From the NCBI GenBank assembly GCA_036785325.1, contig JAXIVH010000028.1, positions 3,568,658 through 3,632,657 on the forward strand: a DNA stretch of 64,000 bases, given 5' to 3'. Source of the DNA: Urophycis tenuis (lineage: Eukaryota; Chordata; Actinopteri; Gadiformes; Phycidae). The notes under the pieces were generated by a model, which saw only the letters and a list, made by a program, of their open reading frames with translations, ran no database searches and was not told the DNA's origin. How positions within the stretch are numbered: the stretch's first letter is position 1; each line of letters begins with the position of its first letter. Position numbers and translations under genes: made by a program. This document shows positions 45,331 to 55,960 of this stretch, one piece after another.

Positions 45331-45892
45331 ATGTTGCCGATAACTTTCCTCGTGATAATAATTACATTTACAGTTGTGTCAGGTACTTTTGTATGTTTTG
45401 ATCAGATGTTTTATTGTTGTACATTATACCATGCTACAGTTTACATTTTTATGCAAAATCAAAAAGCGTTCTTTGAGGGGTTAGCAATCCTGTTTTTATA
45501 TTACTGACTGGTTCCAGTCTCTACGCCAAAATCTGTCCTGTTTGAAAAGTGTCTGTGGTAATTTGATCTTTGTTTATTTCTTCTCCACAGGTGCTTCTCT
45601 CAGCAACCAGGTTCACCAAACTCCTGCTGAGATGGTTTTGACCAGCGAGTCTCAACAAATGGTCCAACTGAACTGCTCCCACAGTATTCCGAACTACGAC
45701 CAAATCCTCTGGTACAGGCAACAGGGCAACAATAAACAGCTGGAGTTCCTAGGTTACATTTTCACAACTTCTGCAAGTCCTGAAAAGGGAAAGAATGTTT
45801 CCATGGCTGGGAGTGCCAATGAAGGCGAAACCTCCACGTTAATGATACAGAACATTAGGAGCGGTGCTGTGTATTTCTGTGCTGCTAGTTAC
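45331..45892 (+). CDS. V5: TCR-type V segment, family A, shortened FR3
   Basis: Leader exon 45331-45382 (MLPITFLVIIITFTVVS) ends G|GT; V exon 45591-45892 in phase 1. Cys in QLNCSH, Trp in ILWYRQQ and Cys in AVYFCAASY are present, and the frame is open. Just before the second Cys it reads QNIRSGAVYFC where most relatives have ENISVESSAVYFC, a two-codon deletion in the FR3 turn. The RSS nonamer is also the weakest of the set (5/9). It could still rearrange but may be a poorly used segment. Confidence 0.85.
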
Positions 45893-45930
45893 CACAATGC
45901 AGCGTATCAGGGGTTCAACGTACATTATCT
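45893..45930 (+). other. V5 recombination signal, weak nonamer
   Basis: CACAATG (45893-45899), 22-bp spacer, ACATTATCT (45922-45930; 5/9). Confidence 0.7.
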
Positions 45931-46129
45931 CCTCTTGTCAGAGTTCATCTGATTAACCTCCCTGCACCTGCATCAACCTCTTCTTAGCATAAGCAGAACT
46001 CTCCTGTCATTTAGTGCCAAAAACACAAGCTTCAGTTCACTTCGGGAGACTACATCCTGAAGCAACGCGACTATACCTTTACCCTGTGATATAAGCAACA
46101 TGATGACTTATTTTTAAAGATCTTTGCTA

Positions 46130-46920
46130 AATCATTTTCTTTATTGCTCTCACCTCAACTCAGTTCAGTTCTATCTGACTCATTTAGACAAGGTAAACTC
46201 CCAGTATCATGCAATGAAGCATGTATCACTGTTTTTGCAAAAAAATGGCAAGGATCCATCAGAGAGCTCCTCTTTTAGGCCAATTTCCTTACTGAATGTC
46301 AATGTGAAAATCTTGGCTAAACGTCTCGTGACTCGAAGGCTGGAGAATGTTGTAGCATCAGTCATTTCTGAGGATCAAACCGGCTTTATTCGATTGACGG
46401 TTATTTATTTAATTGCACTCCTATTTTAATACATGCTGTCTATTTGACATCTTATACTGCCCCTCTGATATTATCCCTGAATGTGTCCTCTCGCTAGATG
46501 CGGAAAAAGTATTTGACCGTGTGGAATGGATGTACCTGTTATAATATGTTGAACTATTAGAAAAATTTAATTTGGAGCCAAAGTACATGACATGGATAAG
46601 GTTACTGTATTTGTGCCCTCAGGCGTCAGTCTTTACCAATTCTTAGCAGTCACAACCTTTCCACCTCCACCGGGAAACTAGTCAAGGATGCCCTCTAAGC
46701 CCACTGCTTTTTTTATCTGGCGACTGAACCCTTAGCTATTGTGCTACATAACTGCAACTACATTTACAAGATAAGGAGGATTGGACTTAAACAGAAAGTG
46801 TCCTTATGTGCGGATGACCTTTGATTTTTATATTCAGCCCAGAAACCTCTCTGCCACCTATGCTGTCATTGCTCTCCCAATTTGGCCAGTTCTCGAGATA
46901 AACAGGATGAACTCTTGCCT
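46130..46920 (+). pseudogene. L1/Tx1-like reverse transcriptase relic
   Basis: Plus-strand sequence with FRPISLLNVNVKILAKRL, VISEDQTGFI, then in other frames LDAEKVFDRVEWMYL and SPLLFL-like blocks. The degraded order matches L1-type RT. Many stops are present and both ends are truncated. It lies immediately 3' of V5. Confidence 0.65.
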
Positions 46921-46967
46921 GTAAATGCAGTGGCACTTACATCGGAGTACACTAACCTCCCCTTTAT

Positions 46968-47192
46968 GGAAAAGTTCGTAAAGGTTCGTAAAAGTCCTCT
47001 TCAAAACTCACAAGTGTAAGGAAAAAGTTAGTGAATTCAACACTCCATCGAAATGTATTGACAACTGAAATAATTGAATACTTGATATTATGTACATTGT
47101 TTATTGTGTACGACAGTCCCCAAATCCATAGTTTAGATTTTATATTCCCATTTATTTGTATATAGTTGAAGAGGACTTTTACGAACTTTTCC
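46968..47192. mobile_element. Small MITE-like element
   Basis: Inverted arms 46968-47004 and 47166-47192 share GAAAAGTTCGTAAAAG and AGTCCTCTTCAA, with a 10-bp internal duplication in the left arm. The ends look like terminal inverted repeats; no coding sequence lies between them. Confidence 0.5.
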
Positions 47193-47740
47193 GGAAAGAC
47201 GGAAGTGACGTCGATGTAGCGGTAGCCTTAGCAACAGAGAGTTGAAGCTATCAGGAAAGTGCTCTTTTAAATAAACTCCTGGTGTACTTACAAACTTTAA
47301 AATGCCTTGTTTTGTGAGTACAGACCGTATATGTACTACTACAGAAGTTGGGCAACAATCCATGCACTATAAGTGGGGTAATTTACGAGATGTACACACT
47401 GTACCATTCACTTAAGCCATTCGGCTGATACCCCTATCCTTGATAAATATTGACCATCGCTAAAAATGCATCTGAGGGGGTATTTGGCTGGATTATTGGT
47501 GGAAATTACCTCAGGGTGAATTTAACTCCGAAACATCACTTAAATAGTTTTTTCTTGTATCTATTTGTATGTACTACACACATCTCTCAAAACTTAATAC
47601 AAATATTTTAAGAAGAATTTGAAGATCTCTGCTCCTAACCAAACTAACAAACTACTGCCAAAACAATATTTTTCTATTGTATTTTGTGACACGAGAGGAG
47701 AAAAAGTACCAACAACTAGGGGGTCTTCATCACCCGCGGT
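47193..47740. other. Unassigned spacer before the family-B ghost
   Basis: No gene seen. Positions 47640-47735 match the spacer block upstream of the V3 unit (about 42755-42880). Confidence 0.4.
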
Positions 47741-47744
47741 TTGG

Positions 47745-47860
47745 TTAGAGTGAGCAGCTGTGCCCCGGCCACCTGTGTTTGAGGTTGAGGTTCATTTTCT
47801 CTTTGCTTTGCTTCGACCAATCATGTGGTGTATTTCTTCCTGGTGCACTCTGTCTGCTCA
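47745..47860 (+). pseudogene. Ghost of a family-B V segment (3' part and flank only)
   Basis: AGTGAGCAGCTGTGCCCCGG through GCTTTGCTT matches the sequence just 3' of V4 (44812-44873) and V10 (61552-61613). The V exon and RSS are missing, so a family-B segment once preceded V6 and was deleted. Confidence 0.75.
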
Positions 47861-48244
47861 TCAGAACCCTCCCAACCTGTGATTGGTCATCTGCTGCTAA
47901 CCAATCAAAGAGCTCATAAGACACGATAGGACAAAAAAAATACAAACCACTAGGGGGCCATCATCAGTTGTTTGTGTTTTAGTCCACAGAAAAAATTGAC
48001 CACCATCAGTGCTGTACGGTTAGACATTTTGATGGCATCACCTCCACTCTTCTAAACGTTTACACAAAATGGCTCCTCCCACATGGTGGTTCCAAAATGG
48101 TTGTGAGATGGAAAAAGGAGACACTGCAATCAAAGTGATGTATTTTGCAGGATTAAAGCACATAGGAAAAGTACTCAATATGGGTGTGTTTATAGCATGA
48201 CAATCCCGAGCTAGCTAGCACCGAATTATCACAACGAGACAAAT

Positions 48245-48815
48245 ATGTTGATGATCACTTTCCTCATGCTGATAATTACATTAACGGCTGTCTCAGGTAC
48301 TTTCATACGATTTTGTCAGATATTGCTTCATTTTTGCACATTCTACCATGTTACATTTGTAATTTTTATACAGAAAGTAAAAGCATTCCTTGAGGGGTTA
48401 GGAATCCTGTTTTGATATTACCGACTGGTTCTTGTCTCAAAGCTACAATTTGTCCCGTTTGAAAAGTGTTTCTGTGAGAATTTGTTCTGTTTATTTCTTC
48501 TCCGCAGGTGCTTCTCTCAGCGACCAGGTTCACCAAACTCCTGCTGAGATGGTTGTGACCAGCAAGTCTCAAAAAACGGTCGATCTAAGCTGCTACCACA
48601 GCATTCAGGACTACAACATTATCCTCTGGTACAAGCAACAGGGCAACAATACACAGCTGGAGTTACTAGGGTACATATTCATGACTGATGCAAGTCCTGA
48701 GAAGGGAAAGGATGTTTCCATGGCTGGGAGTGCCCAAAAAGACCAAACCTCAACGTTAACGATAGAGAACATCAGCGTGGAGAGCGGTGCTGTGTATTTC
48801 TGTGCTGCTTGGTAC
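48245..48815 (+). CDS. V6: TCR-type V segment, family A, intact
   Basis: Leader exon 48245-48296 (MLMITFLMLIITLTAVS) ends G|GT; the acceptor is TTCTCCGCAG and the V exon is 48508-48815. Canonical residues are Cys in DLSCYH, Trp in ILWYKQQ and Cys in AVYFCAAWY. It is open throughout. CDR1 (SIQDYN) is closest to V3, and the stretch around GYIFMTDASPEKG is its own. Upstream it keeps the decamer-like AGTGATGTAT and a TATA-like GTTTATAG, so its promoter looks complete. Confidence 0.9.
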
Positions 48816-48853
48816 CACAATGCAGCATATCAGGGGTTCACTGTACAATATCT
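48816..48853 (+). other. V6 recombination signal
   Basis: CACAATG (48816-48822), 22-bp spacer, ACAATATCT (48845-48853; 6/9). Confidence 0.8.
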
Positions 48854-49390
48854 CCTCTTGTCAGAGTTCATCTGATTAACCTCTCTGCACCTGCATCAAC
48901 ATCTTCTTAGTATAAGCTGATCTCTCCTTTCATTTAGTGCCAAAAACACAACCTTCAAAACAGGAGACTCTACATCCTGAAGCAACGTGACTAAACCCAG
49001 AGAGTTAGGTTATCTATGATTGCTGTTTGCTCATTATATGGTAATTTCCCTGATGAACCTCTCCAGAACACAACAGGAAACAAGGTGTAACGCCAACCCT
49101 TGTAGCGTTTGGTTTTAGGCCCAGGATCTGTGCCCTCTCAGGTTCTGCTACAACATGGCAGCACTGCTGGAACTCACAGGAAGTCGGGTTAGGCATGAAA
49201 CCCAAAGCTAACTGAGCCCAAACATGACAGATTTAGATTGAGCTTCTAGCCTTGAATCCTGTGTACCGCCATTCAGACTAGCGTTAGCATCTTCTGATCT
49301 TTCCATTTCCTGTTTGTGAGCTTCCAGCCCCAGTGAGCTCAGTGCAGACAGAAGGACACTGTGGCCCGAAGTAGAAGTCAGACGGACACC

Positions 49391-51634
49391 ATGAGAACTC
49401 TGCTACTCACCATAACTTCTATCAACTTGGTCTGGATTAAAGGTACCGTTGATTCAGCTCAGCTAGAGATTTATCGCCAAAGCAATATCCCTAGTGATAT
49501 GAGGGTTCCTAATGATAGATTTCAGTCTAGATGATTTCACTAGTGACGGTGCACCAGAAAATACTGCATACACTCTCAAAGTGGTTAGCCTTAGCCTTAG
49601 ATAATACTTTTCTAAATGTAAAACTCAGCTTGGTTAGACAGTGTGGTCTTTAAAGTCTAGCTTTGTCAGCGTAAAGTATAACTTCATTACTCTTCTTGTA
49701 TCTCAGCATCCCCACAGCACCAGGTGGTCCAGACCCCTGCAGCCGTACTGGGAGAGCAGCACAGCACCTCGGTGAACCTGTCCTGCCAGCATCAACTCAA
49801 CTCAACTTCACTTTATTGTTGTTGCACAAGAAACAGAGTGATTTTTGGCAGCGAAATGTCGTTGCTATGGTTTCCAGCAGACACAGAGAATGAGCAGGTG
49901 TATTATGTATAATATAGATCTATAAGAAAGACAATTTAAAAAAAAAGTACAGAAATATAAATATAAAACTATGATAAATGTAAATATATAAATAGAGTGC
50001 AAATGAACTGGATATAAGTTAGATACAGTACAGTACTAGAAAAAGTGTCAGTGTAGGTTTTGGAATAGAAATGTGGAACATTTTAGCAGCAGGGTGGAGA
50101 TTTCACACATTGATAGGGAGTATTGCACTGAACGTATTGAAAGTATTTCACTGAATTTGGTGGGGGGGTTATTTGGCATTGAGCAGTTTGATGGCAAGGG
50201 GGAAGAAACTTTTGCTAAGTCTGGCTGTTCTGCAGCGAATGCTGCGGAACCTTCTGCCAGACGCCAGCCGGGAGAACAGTCCTTGGTGGGGGTGGGTGGG
50301 GTCAGAGAGGATCCTGTGGGCTCTGGACAATCAGCGGCTGTCTGCTATGTCTCGGATGGGGGGGAGAGGGGTCCCGATGATCTTCTACGCTGTCCTCACC
50401 ACTCTCTGCAAAGGCTTCCAGTCAGAGGCTCTGCAGCTCCCAGACCAGACGGAGATGCAGCTGGTCAGCAGGCTCTCGATGGTCCCTCTGTAGAAGGTGG
50501 TGAGGATGGGAGGGGGGAGGGAGGCTCTCCTCAGTCGCCGCAGGAAGTGCAGGCGCTGCTGTGCCTTCTTCGCCAGGGAGGAGGTGTGGAGTGACCAGCT
50601 GAGGTTGTCAGAGATGTGCACCCCCAGGAACTTGGTGCTTCTCACAACTTCCACAGCTGTGCCGTTGATGAGGAGGGGCGTGTGGCTGGGTCTGGATCTC
50701 CTGAAGTCCACGTAATCTCCTTTGTTTTATCAACATTCAGGACCAGGTTGTTCACCTTGCACCAGTCCACCAAGTGTCGCACCTCCTTCCTGTAAGCCAG
50801 TTTGTTATTGTCCTGAATGAGGCCCACAACGGTTGTGTCGTCCGCGTACTTCAGGATGTGGTTGCTGTTGTACCTTGGACGACAGTCGTGGGTCATCAGG
50901 GTGAAAAGCAGGGGGCTCAGAATGCAGCCCTGGGGGGAGCCGGTGTTCAGGGAGATGATACTGGAGGTGTTGTTCCCCACACGGACAGACTGGGTTCTGT
51001 CGGTAAGAAAGTCCAGCAACCAGTTACACAGGGGGGTATTGAGTCCCAGGGGCTCCAATTTGCATACCAAGTCCTGGGGGATGATCGTATTGAATGCTGA
51101 GCTGAAATCCAGGAACAGCATCCGTACGTGGGTGTTCTTCTCCTCCAGGTGCTCCAGGCTCAGATGGAGAGCAGAGGAGATGGCATCCTCAGTGGAGCGG
51201 TTGGGCCGGTATGCAAACTGGGCCAGTTCGAATGATGGGGGGAGTAAGGAGATGATGTGGTCCTTGACAATCCTCTCGAAGCACTTCATGATGGTGGATG
51301 TGAGTGCAACGGGGTGAAAGTCATTAAGGCATGTGATGGCAGATGTCTTGGGCACTGGAATTATTGTGGCTGACTTGAAGCATGGGGGGACGACGGCCTG
51401 GTTCAGTGAGAGCATCAAATCCCAAACTACGACACTATCCTCTGGTACCAGCGTTCACTAGGAGGCCGCAGGCTGGAGCTCATCGCCTTCACCTACTACA
51501 AGCAGCTGACCGTGGAGGCCGCCTTTCAAGGCCACTTCACCGTCAACGGGGATGGAGCGAAGAGGTCTGGACTGCACCTGCTGAAGCTGCGGAGCCCGGA
51601 GGAGACAGGAGAGTATTACTGTGCAGCCAGAATA
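49391..51634 (+). pseudogene. V7: TCR-type V segment, family C, split by a LINE insertion
   Basis: Leader exon 49391-49442 (MRTLLLTITSINLVWIK) ends G|GT. The V exon starts at 49707 and reads to NLSCQHQ, just after the first Cys. It resumes at 51420 with NYDTILWYQRS, EAAFQGHFTVNGDG and ETGEYYCAAR, with no other lesion visible. The break is a 1.6-kb L2 insertion with an 8-bp duplication AGCATCAA (49788-49795, 51412-51419) in CDR1. The segment defines a third V family. It is otherwise intact and ends in the most canonical RSS of the window, so inactivation looks recent. Confidence 0.9.
49796..51411 (-). mobile_element. 5'-truncated L2-type LINE inserted in V7
   Basis: A minus-strand insert with a TTGAG-repeat 3' end at 49796 and a CACTTTATTGTTGTTGCAC core. 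RT frame 51418-50642 has CLNDFHPVALTSTIMKCFERI, FLDFSSAFNTIIP, GSPQGCILSPLLF and the catalytic KYADDTTVV. The C-terminal frame 50711-50385 has FLGVHISDNLSW, LHFLRRLRRASL and SCISVWSGSC. One frameshift separates the two. The flanking 8-bp duplication fixes both ends. Confidence 0.9.
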
Positions 51635-51673
51635 CACTGTGATGAAGAACCAACGTACGCTTGTACAAAAACC
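51635..51673 (+). other. V7 recombination signal (near-consensus)
   Basis: CACTGTG (51635-51641), exact 23-bp spacer, perfect ACAAAAACC nonamer (51665-51673). Confidence 0.93.
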
Positions 51674-52086
51674 CCAGAGTTAATACAGGAGGGAAAGCCA
51701 TGGTTTCCTGCTGATGTGTTGAGTGAGTCTGTAGAGACTGGGAGGAGTCAGTTTGGACCAATCATGTGGGGTATTTCTTCCCAGTGCAGTGGTGACTCTG
51801 TCTGCCCAACGGCCCCTGTCAGTGATTGGTCCTCTGCTGCTAACCAATCAAACGTCTCATGAAACAGGATAAGACAAAGCAAATACAAAAGAATAATAAA
51901 ACCAACCACTAGGGGTCATTCTGTACTGATTTTTCTGTTTAAATCACAAAAAAACTCTAAAAAAGTGCTGTACAGTTAGACATTTTGATGGCATCCTCTG
52001 TTCCAAACGTTTACACAAAATGGCTCCTCCCACATAGCATGACAGTCCTGAGCTAGCTAGCACTGACTTATCAGAACGAGACAAAT

Positions 52087-52654
52087 ATGTTGACGACCAC
52101 ATTCCTCGTGCTAATAATTACCTTTACGGCTGTCTCAGGTACTTTTGTAAGATTTTGTCAGAAGTTGCTTCTTTGTTGTACAATCTACCATGTCACGTTC
52201 CTCATTTTGCTGCAAAAACTAAAAGGGATCTTTGAGGGGTTAGCCATCCCGTTTTTATATAACAGAGTGGTTCCAGTCACTATGCTGAAATTTGTCCTGT
52301 TGGTAAAGCGTTCCTGTAATAATTTGATCTGTTTTCTTCTCCACAGGTGCTTCTCTCAGCGACCAGGTTCACCAAACTCCTTCTGAGATGGTTGTGACCA
52401 GTGAGTCTCCACAAACGGTCCAACTGAGCTGCTCCCACAGCATTCTGAACTACGACCGAATCCTCTGGTACAAGCAACAGGGCAAAGATAAACAGCTGGA
52501 GTTCCTAGGGTACATAATGGGAACATCAGCAAGTCCTGAAAAGGGAATGAATGTTTCCATGGCTGGGAGTGCCAATGAAGGCCAAAACTCCACGTTAACG
52601 ATAGAGAACATCAGCGTGGAGAGCAGTGCTGTGTATTTCTGTGCTGCAAGTTAC
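52087..52654 (+). CDS. V8: TCR-type V segment, family A, intact
   Basis: Leader exon 52087-52138 (MLTTTFLVLIITFTAVS) ends G|GT; V exon 52347-52654 after TTCTCCACAG. Cys in QLSCSH, Trp in ILWYKQQ and Cys in AVYFCAASY; open. The leader and its upstream flank match the orphan leader V2. Upstream, sequence from CCTCCCACAT jumps directly to AGCATGACAG, so the decamer-like and TATA-like block seen at V3, V5 and V6 is deleted. The coding part looks functional, but expression may be impaired. Confidence 0.9.
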
Positions 52655-52692
52655 CACAATGCAGCGTATCAGGGGATCACCGTACAATAACT
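52655..52692 (+). other. V8 recombination signal
   Basis: CACAATG (52655-52661), 22-bp spacer, ACAATAACT (52684-52692). Confidence 0.85.
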
Positions 52693-54152
52693 CCTCTTGT
52701 CAGAGTTCATCTGATTAACCTCTCTGCACCTGCATCAACCTCTTCTTTTTTTTGTAAATTGTTTTTTATTAAAATTTTCTTTCAACAATTACAGTGTCAG
52801 GGCACATCATACATACATGGTTAAACACTCCTCCTTATATCAATGTCCGTATTGTTCCATGGTAATGATGGTGTCCTCTTTTCTTCTTCTGTAGTCAGCC
52901 CATTTTTCACATTCATCCTCAAATTGTGTCTCTTGTAGTCTCACTTTATGTGTGATTCTCTCCATCACAAACATCTCTTCCACAGTGCACATCCACTGCT
53001 CCTCAGTGGGTGGATCTACTCTGCACCACACCCTGCTAATTGTTGTTTTTACTGTCTGATATCAGAACTTTAACGAGATACTTATCCTCTTTTTTGTATT
53101 ATATCTTGTGTTAAATTCCCCAAATAGAGTATCTTACATGTTTTGGGTGTAACATATCCTATTATGTTTTGTAAGCCCCTCCATATTTTGTCCCAGTATT
53201 CTTCTAACTTTTGGCAGGACCAGAATATATGTGTATGGTCAGCATCCATGTAACCACATGCTCTCCAGCATGGCTGCCCAGCAGACACCATCCCTTTCCT
53301 AATCTTTGGAGTTATAAAAAATCTGACCATATTCTTCCAATTGAATTCTCTCCAGATCCTGGAGCTAGTAGACATGCACTGCATTTTAGAAATATTAAAC
53401 CACTCCTCCTGTTATTTGTTCTTTTAATTCCTTTACCCATTTTTCTTTGATATAAAGGGAGGAAGACTTTCAACATGACATCAAACTTTTCTAAAGGACA
53501 GAGATTACTCTGCATTTTTTACCTTCATAAGCTCTCCTAAATACCTCAACAACTTCATTATCAGTATAATTTTTTATCTCTTTCTCAGAATAATCCTTTA
53601 TTTGCAGGTACCGAAATTGCTCATGTTCCTCTAATCCAAATCTATCCCTCAACTTCTCAAAACTCTGCATCTTACCCTGCTCTACCATTGTACATATTGC
53701 TGTGATCCCTTTTCTTGCCCATTGTTTAAAACCCTTTATCATTTATCCCAGGTATAAACCTATTGTCAAATGCAAACCAACTCAAATTCTTCTCTTCACT
53801 TCATCTCTTTTTCCAGTTTATACCTTTCAACAACTGTATTCCATATTTCAATTGTAGTTTTGGTTATTACGTCTAATTGATTACCTATTTTTCCCAGTAA
53901 GCCTTTATATGCTATCAAATTCCGTACATCAACGTTCGCCTGCTCTATTTCTATACTTTTCCATTTTGAAAAATACTCATTATTACACCAGTATATCAAT
54001 GGTCTGATTTGTGCCACAAAGAAATACTCCTTGAGGTTTGGCAGAGCCAATCCTCCCCTGTCTTTAGGGAGCTGCAGAGTTTTGTACCTTGTCCTAGGTT
54101 TCTTTCCTCCCCATATAAACCTTGATATCCACCTGTCCCACTCGGTAAACAG

Positions 54153-55018
54153 CTTAAGATAAGATATTCCTTTATTAATCCCCCTTAGGAGAAATTCACA
54201 TTGACCAGCAGTACAAGGGGTAGAGGAGTGCGATAAAAAAACTGACTATAGACAATAAACAATAAATAGATTTACCTAAATAAAATTAAATTATATGCGA
54301 GCTCTTAAAATCAGATCAGGTGAAAAAATGAGAACCTATATACATACATGGTAGTCATCATTGAGATGGACAGGAGGATGCTATAATTGCCATTTAACAT
54401 GTACATGATAAACAAAATGCAGTACTCAGGTCTCAGTGCAATTGGTAGATGAACATACATAGTAGTCATCATTGAGATGGACAGTGCATTTGGTAGATAA
54501 ATAGTGCAATTGGTAACAGAGTCTTACTGAGGTGTATATATAAAAATAAAAATAGATGTGCAGTTGTAAGTTGTGCAAAATAGATGTGAAAATGTGCCAA
54601 ATGCAAATTGTGCAAATTATACAGGAAATTCAAGGTAGTGTAAAGTAAAACATGTGAGAAGACCTAAAATAACGACGGCTTAGAAAACAGTCCTGAGGTG
54701 TGTGGTGTGGTGTTCAGTCCATTATCTGGTGGTTTTGGGGCTTTCGAGATGTTGAGAGCGGGTGGTTGAGGTGTTGTAGAGCCTGATAGCTGATGGGATG
54801 AAAGAGCCCCCCAAGCTCTTTGAGGCACGTGGCTGAGTGAGCCTGTGGCTGAACATGCTCCTGAGTTGCCTCAGCTCAGCATAGAGAGGGTGAGAGAGGT
54901 TGTCCAGGATGGCCTGCAGCTTTCCCCTCATCCTCCTCTCTGTCACCGCCTCCACACAGTCCAGCTTCATCCCCACCACAGAGCTCACCTTCCTCACCAG
55001 CTTATTCAGCTGGTGGAA
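54153..55018 (-). mobile_element. L2-type LINE 3' end nested in L1-like copy B
   Basis: Counterpart of 37384-38259. Frame 54997-54722 has GKLQAILDNLSHPLYAELRQ and GGSFIPSAIRLYN. Confidence 0.75.
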
Positions 55019-55786
55019 TAATGTTTACTGGCAGAGACTGAAACAAGTATAAGAGTCTCGGTAGAACATTTATCTTAATTATCTCTATCCTGGAGCTAAA
55101 GTCTAAAATAATAGCAGGCCATCTCTCCAAGTCTCTCTGAATTTCTTGATTGATTTTGGTGTAATTTAAGTCATATAGCTTGTCTATTCCTTTTGTAACA
55201 TTTACTCCCAAGTATTTTATTGATTTGGCATTCCAATTGAGTTTATATGCATCCTTTATCTCTTGAGCCGCGGAGTAGTTTATCGACAAGATCTGAGTTT
55301 TTGCGACATTAATTTTGTAACCTGAATATTATCCATAATTCTCTAGTAGCCAAATGAATTTTGGGAATCTTTCGAGGGGTTGCTTTAAAAAAAAAAACAT
55401 ATGTCATCCGTAAATAAATCCAATCTTATGTTCCTCCCTTCCTATTTTCACCCCTTTAATTTCTTCCACTTGCCCAATCATTTGGGCTAATGGTTCGATG
55501 AATAACGCGAATAGACTTGGAGGGAGGCTGCGCCCATGTCTTATCCCCCTTTCCAGACTGAAACTTTTGGTCAAACTACCATTCATTTTAATCCTTGCCG
55601 TAGGTTCCTGATATAACGACTTAATGCAATTCACAGACTCCTTATCAAAACCAAATTTTTCTAGTACCTTATATAGAAATACCCAATTTACGCTGTCAAA
55701 AGCCTTTTCAGCATCGATGCTTACCAAGACTGCACTTTCCCCCTTGCTCTGTACATTTTCTATAACATGTAAACTCTTTATGTTAT

Positions 55787-55960
55787 TCATATTCATTGTA
55801 CATTGTATATATATATTTATAGTTATTTACTTTTTTACTTATTTGTATTTTTAATAGTTTTTTTTTCTCTTGCACCAATTGCACCAAGTCAAATTCCTTG
55901 TAGGTGCAAACCTCCTTGGCAATAAACTTGTTTCTGATTTCTGATTCTGATTCTGATTCT
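55787..55960 (+). mobile_element. L2-type 3' tail private to copy B
   Basis: Inserted between CTCTTTATGTTAT and CTTGTGTTTGTC, which are joined in copy A near 39427. It ends CCTTGGCAATAAACTTG followed by (ATTCTG)n, a plus-strand LINE tail. Confidence 0.75.
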
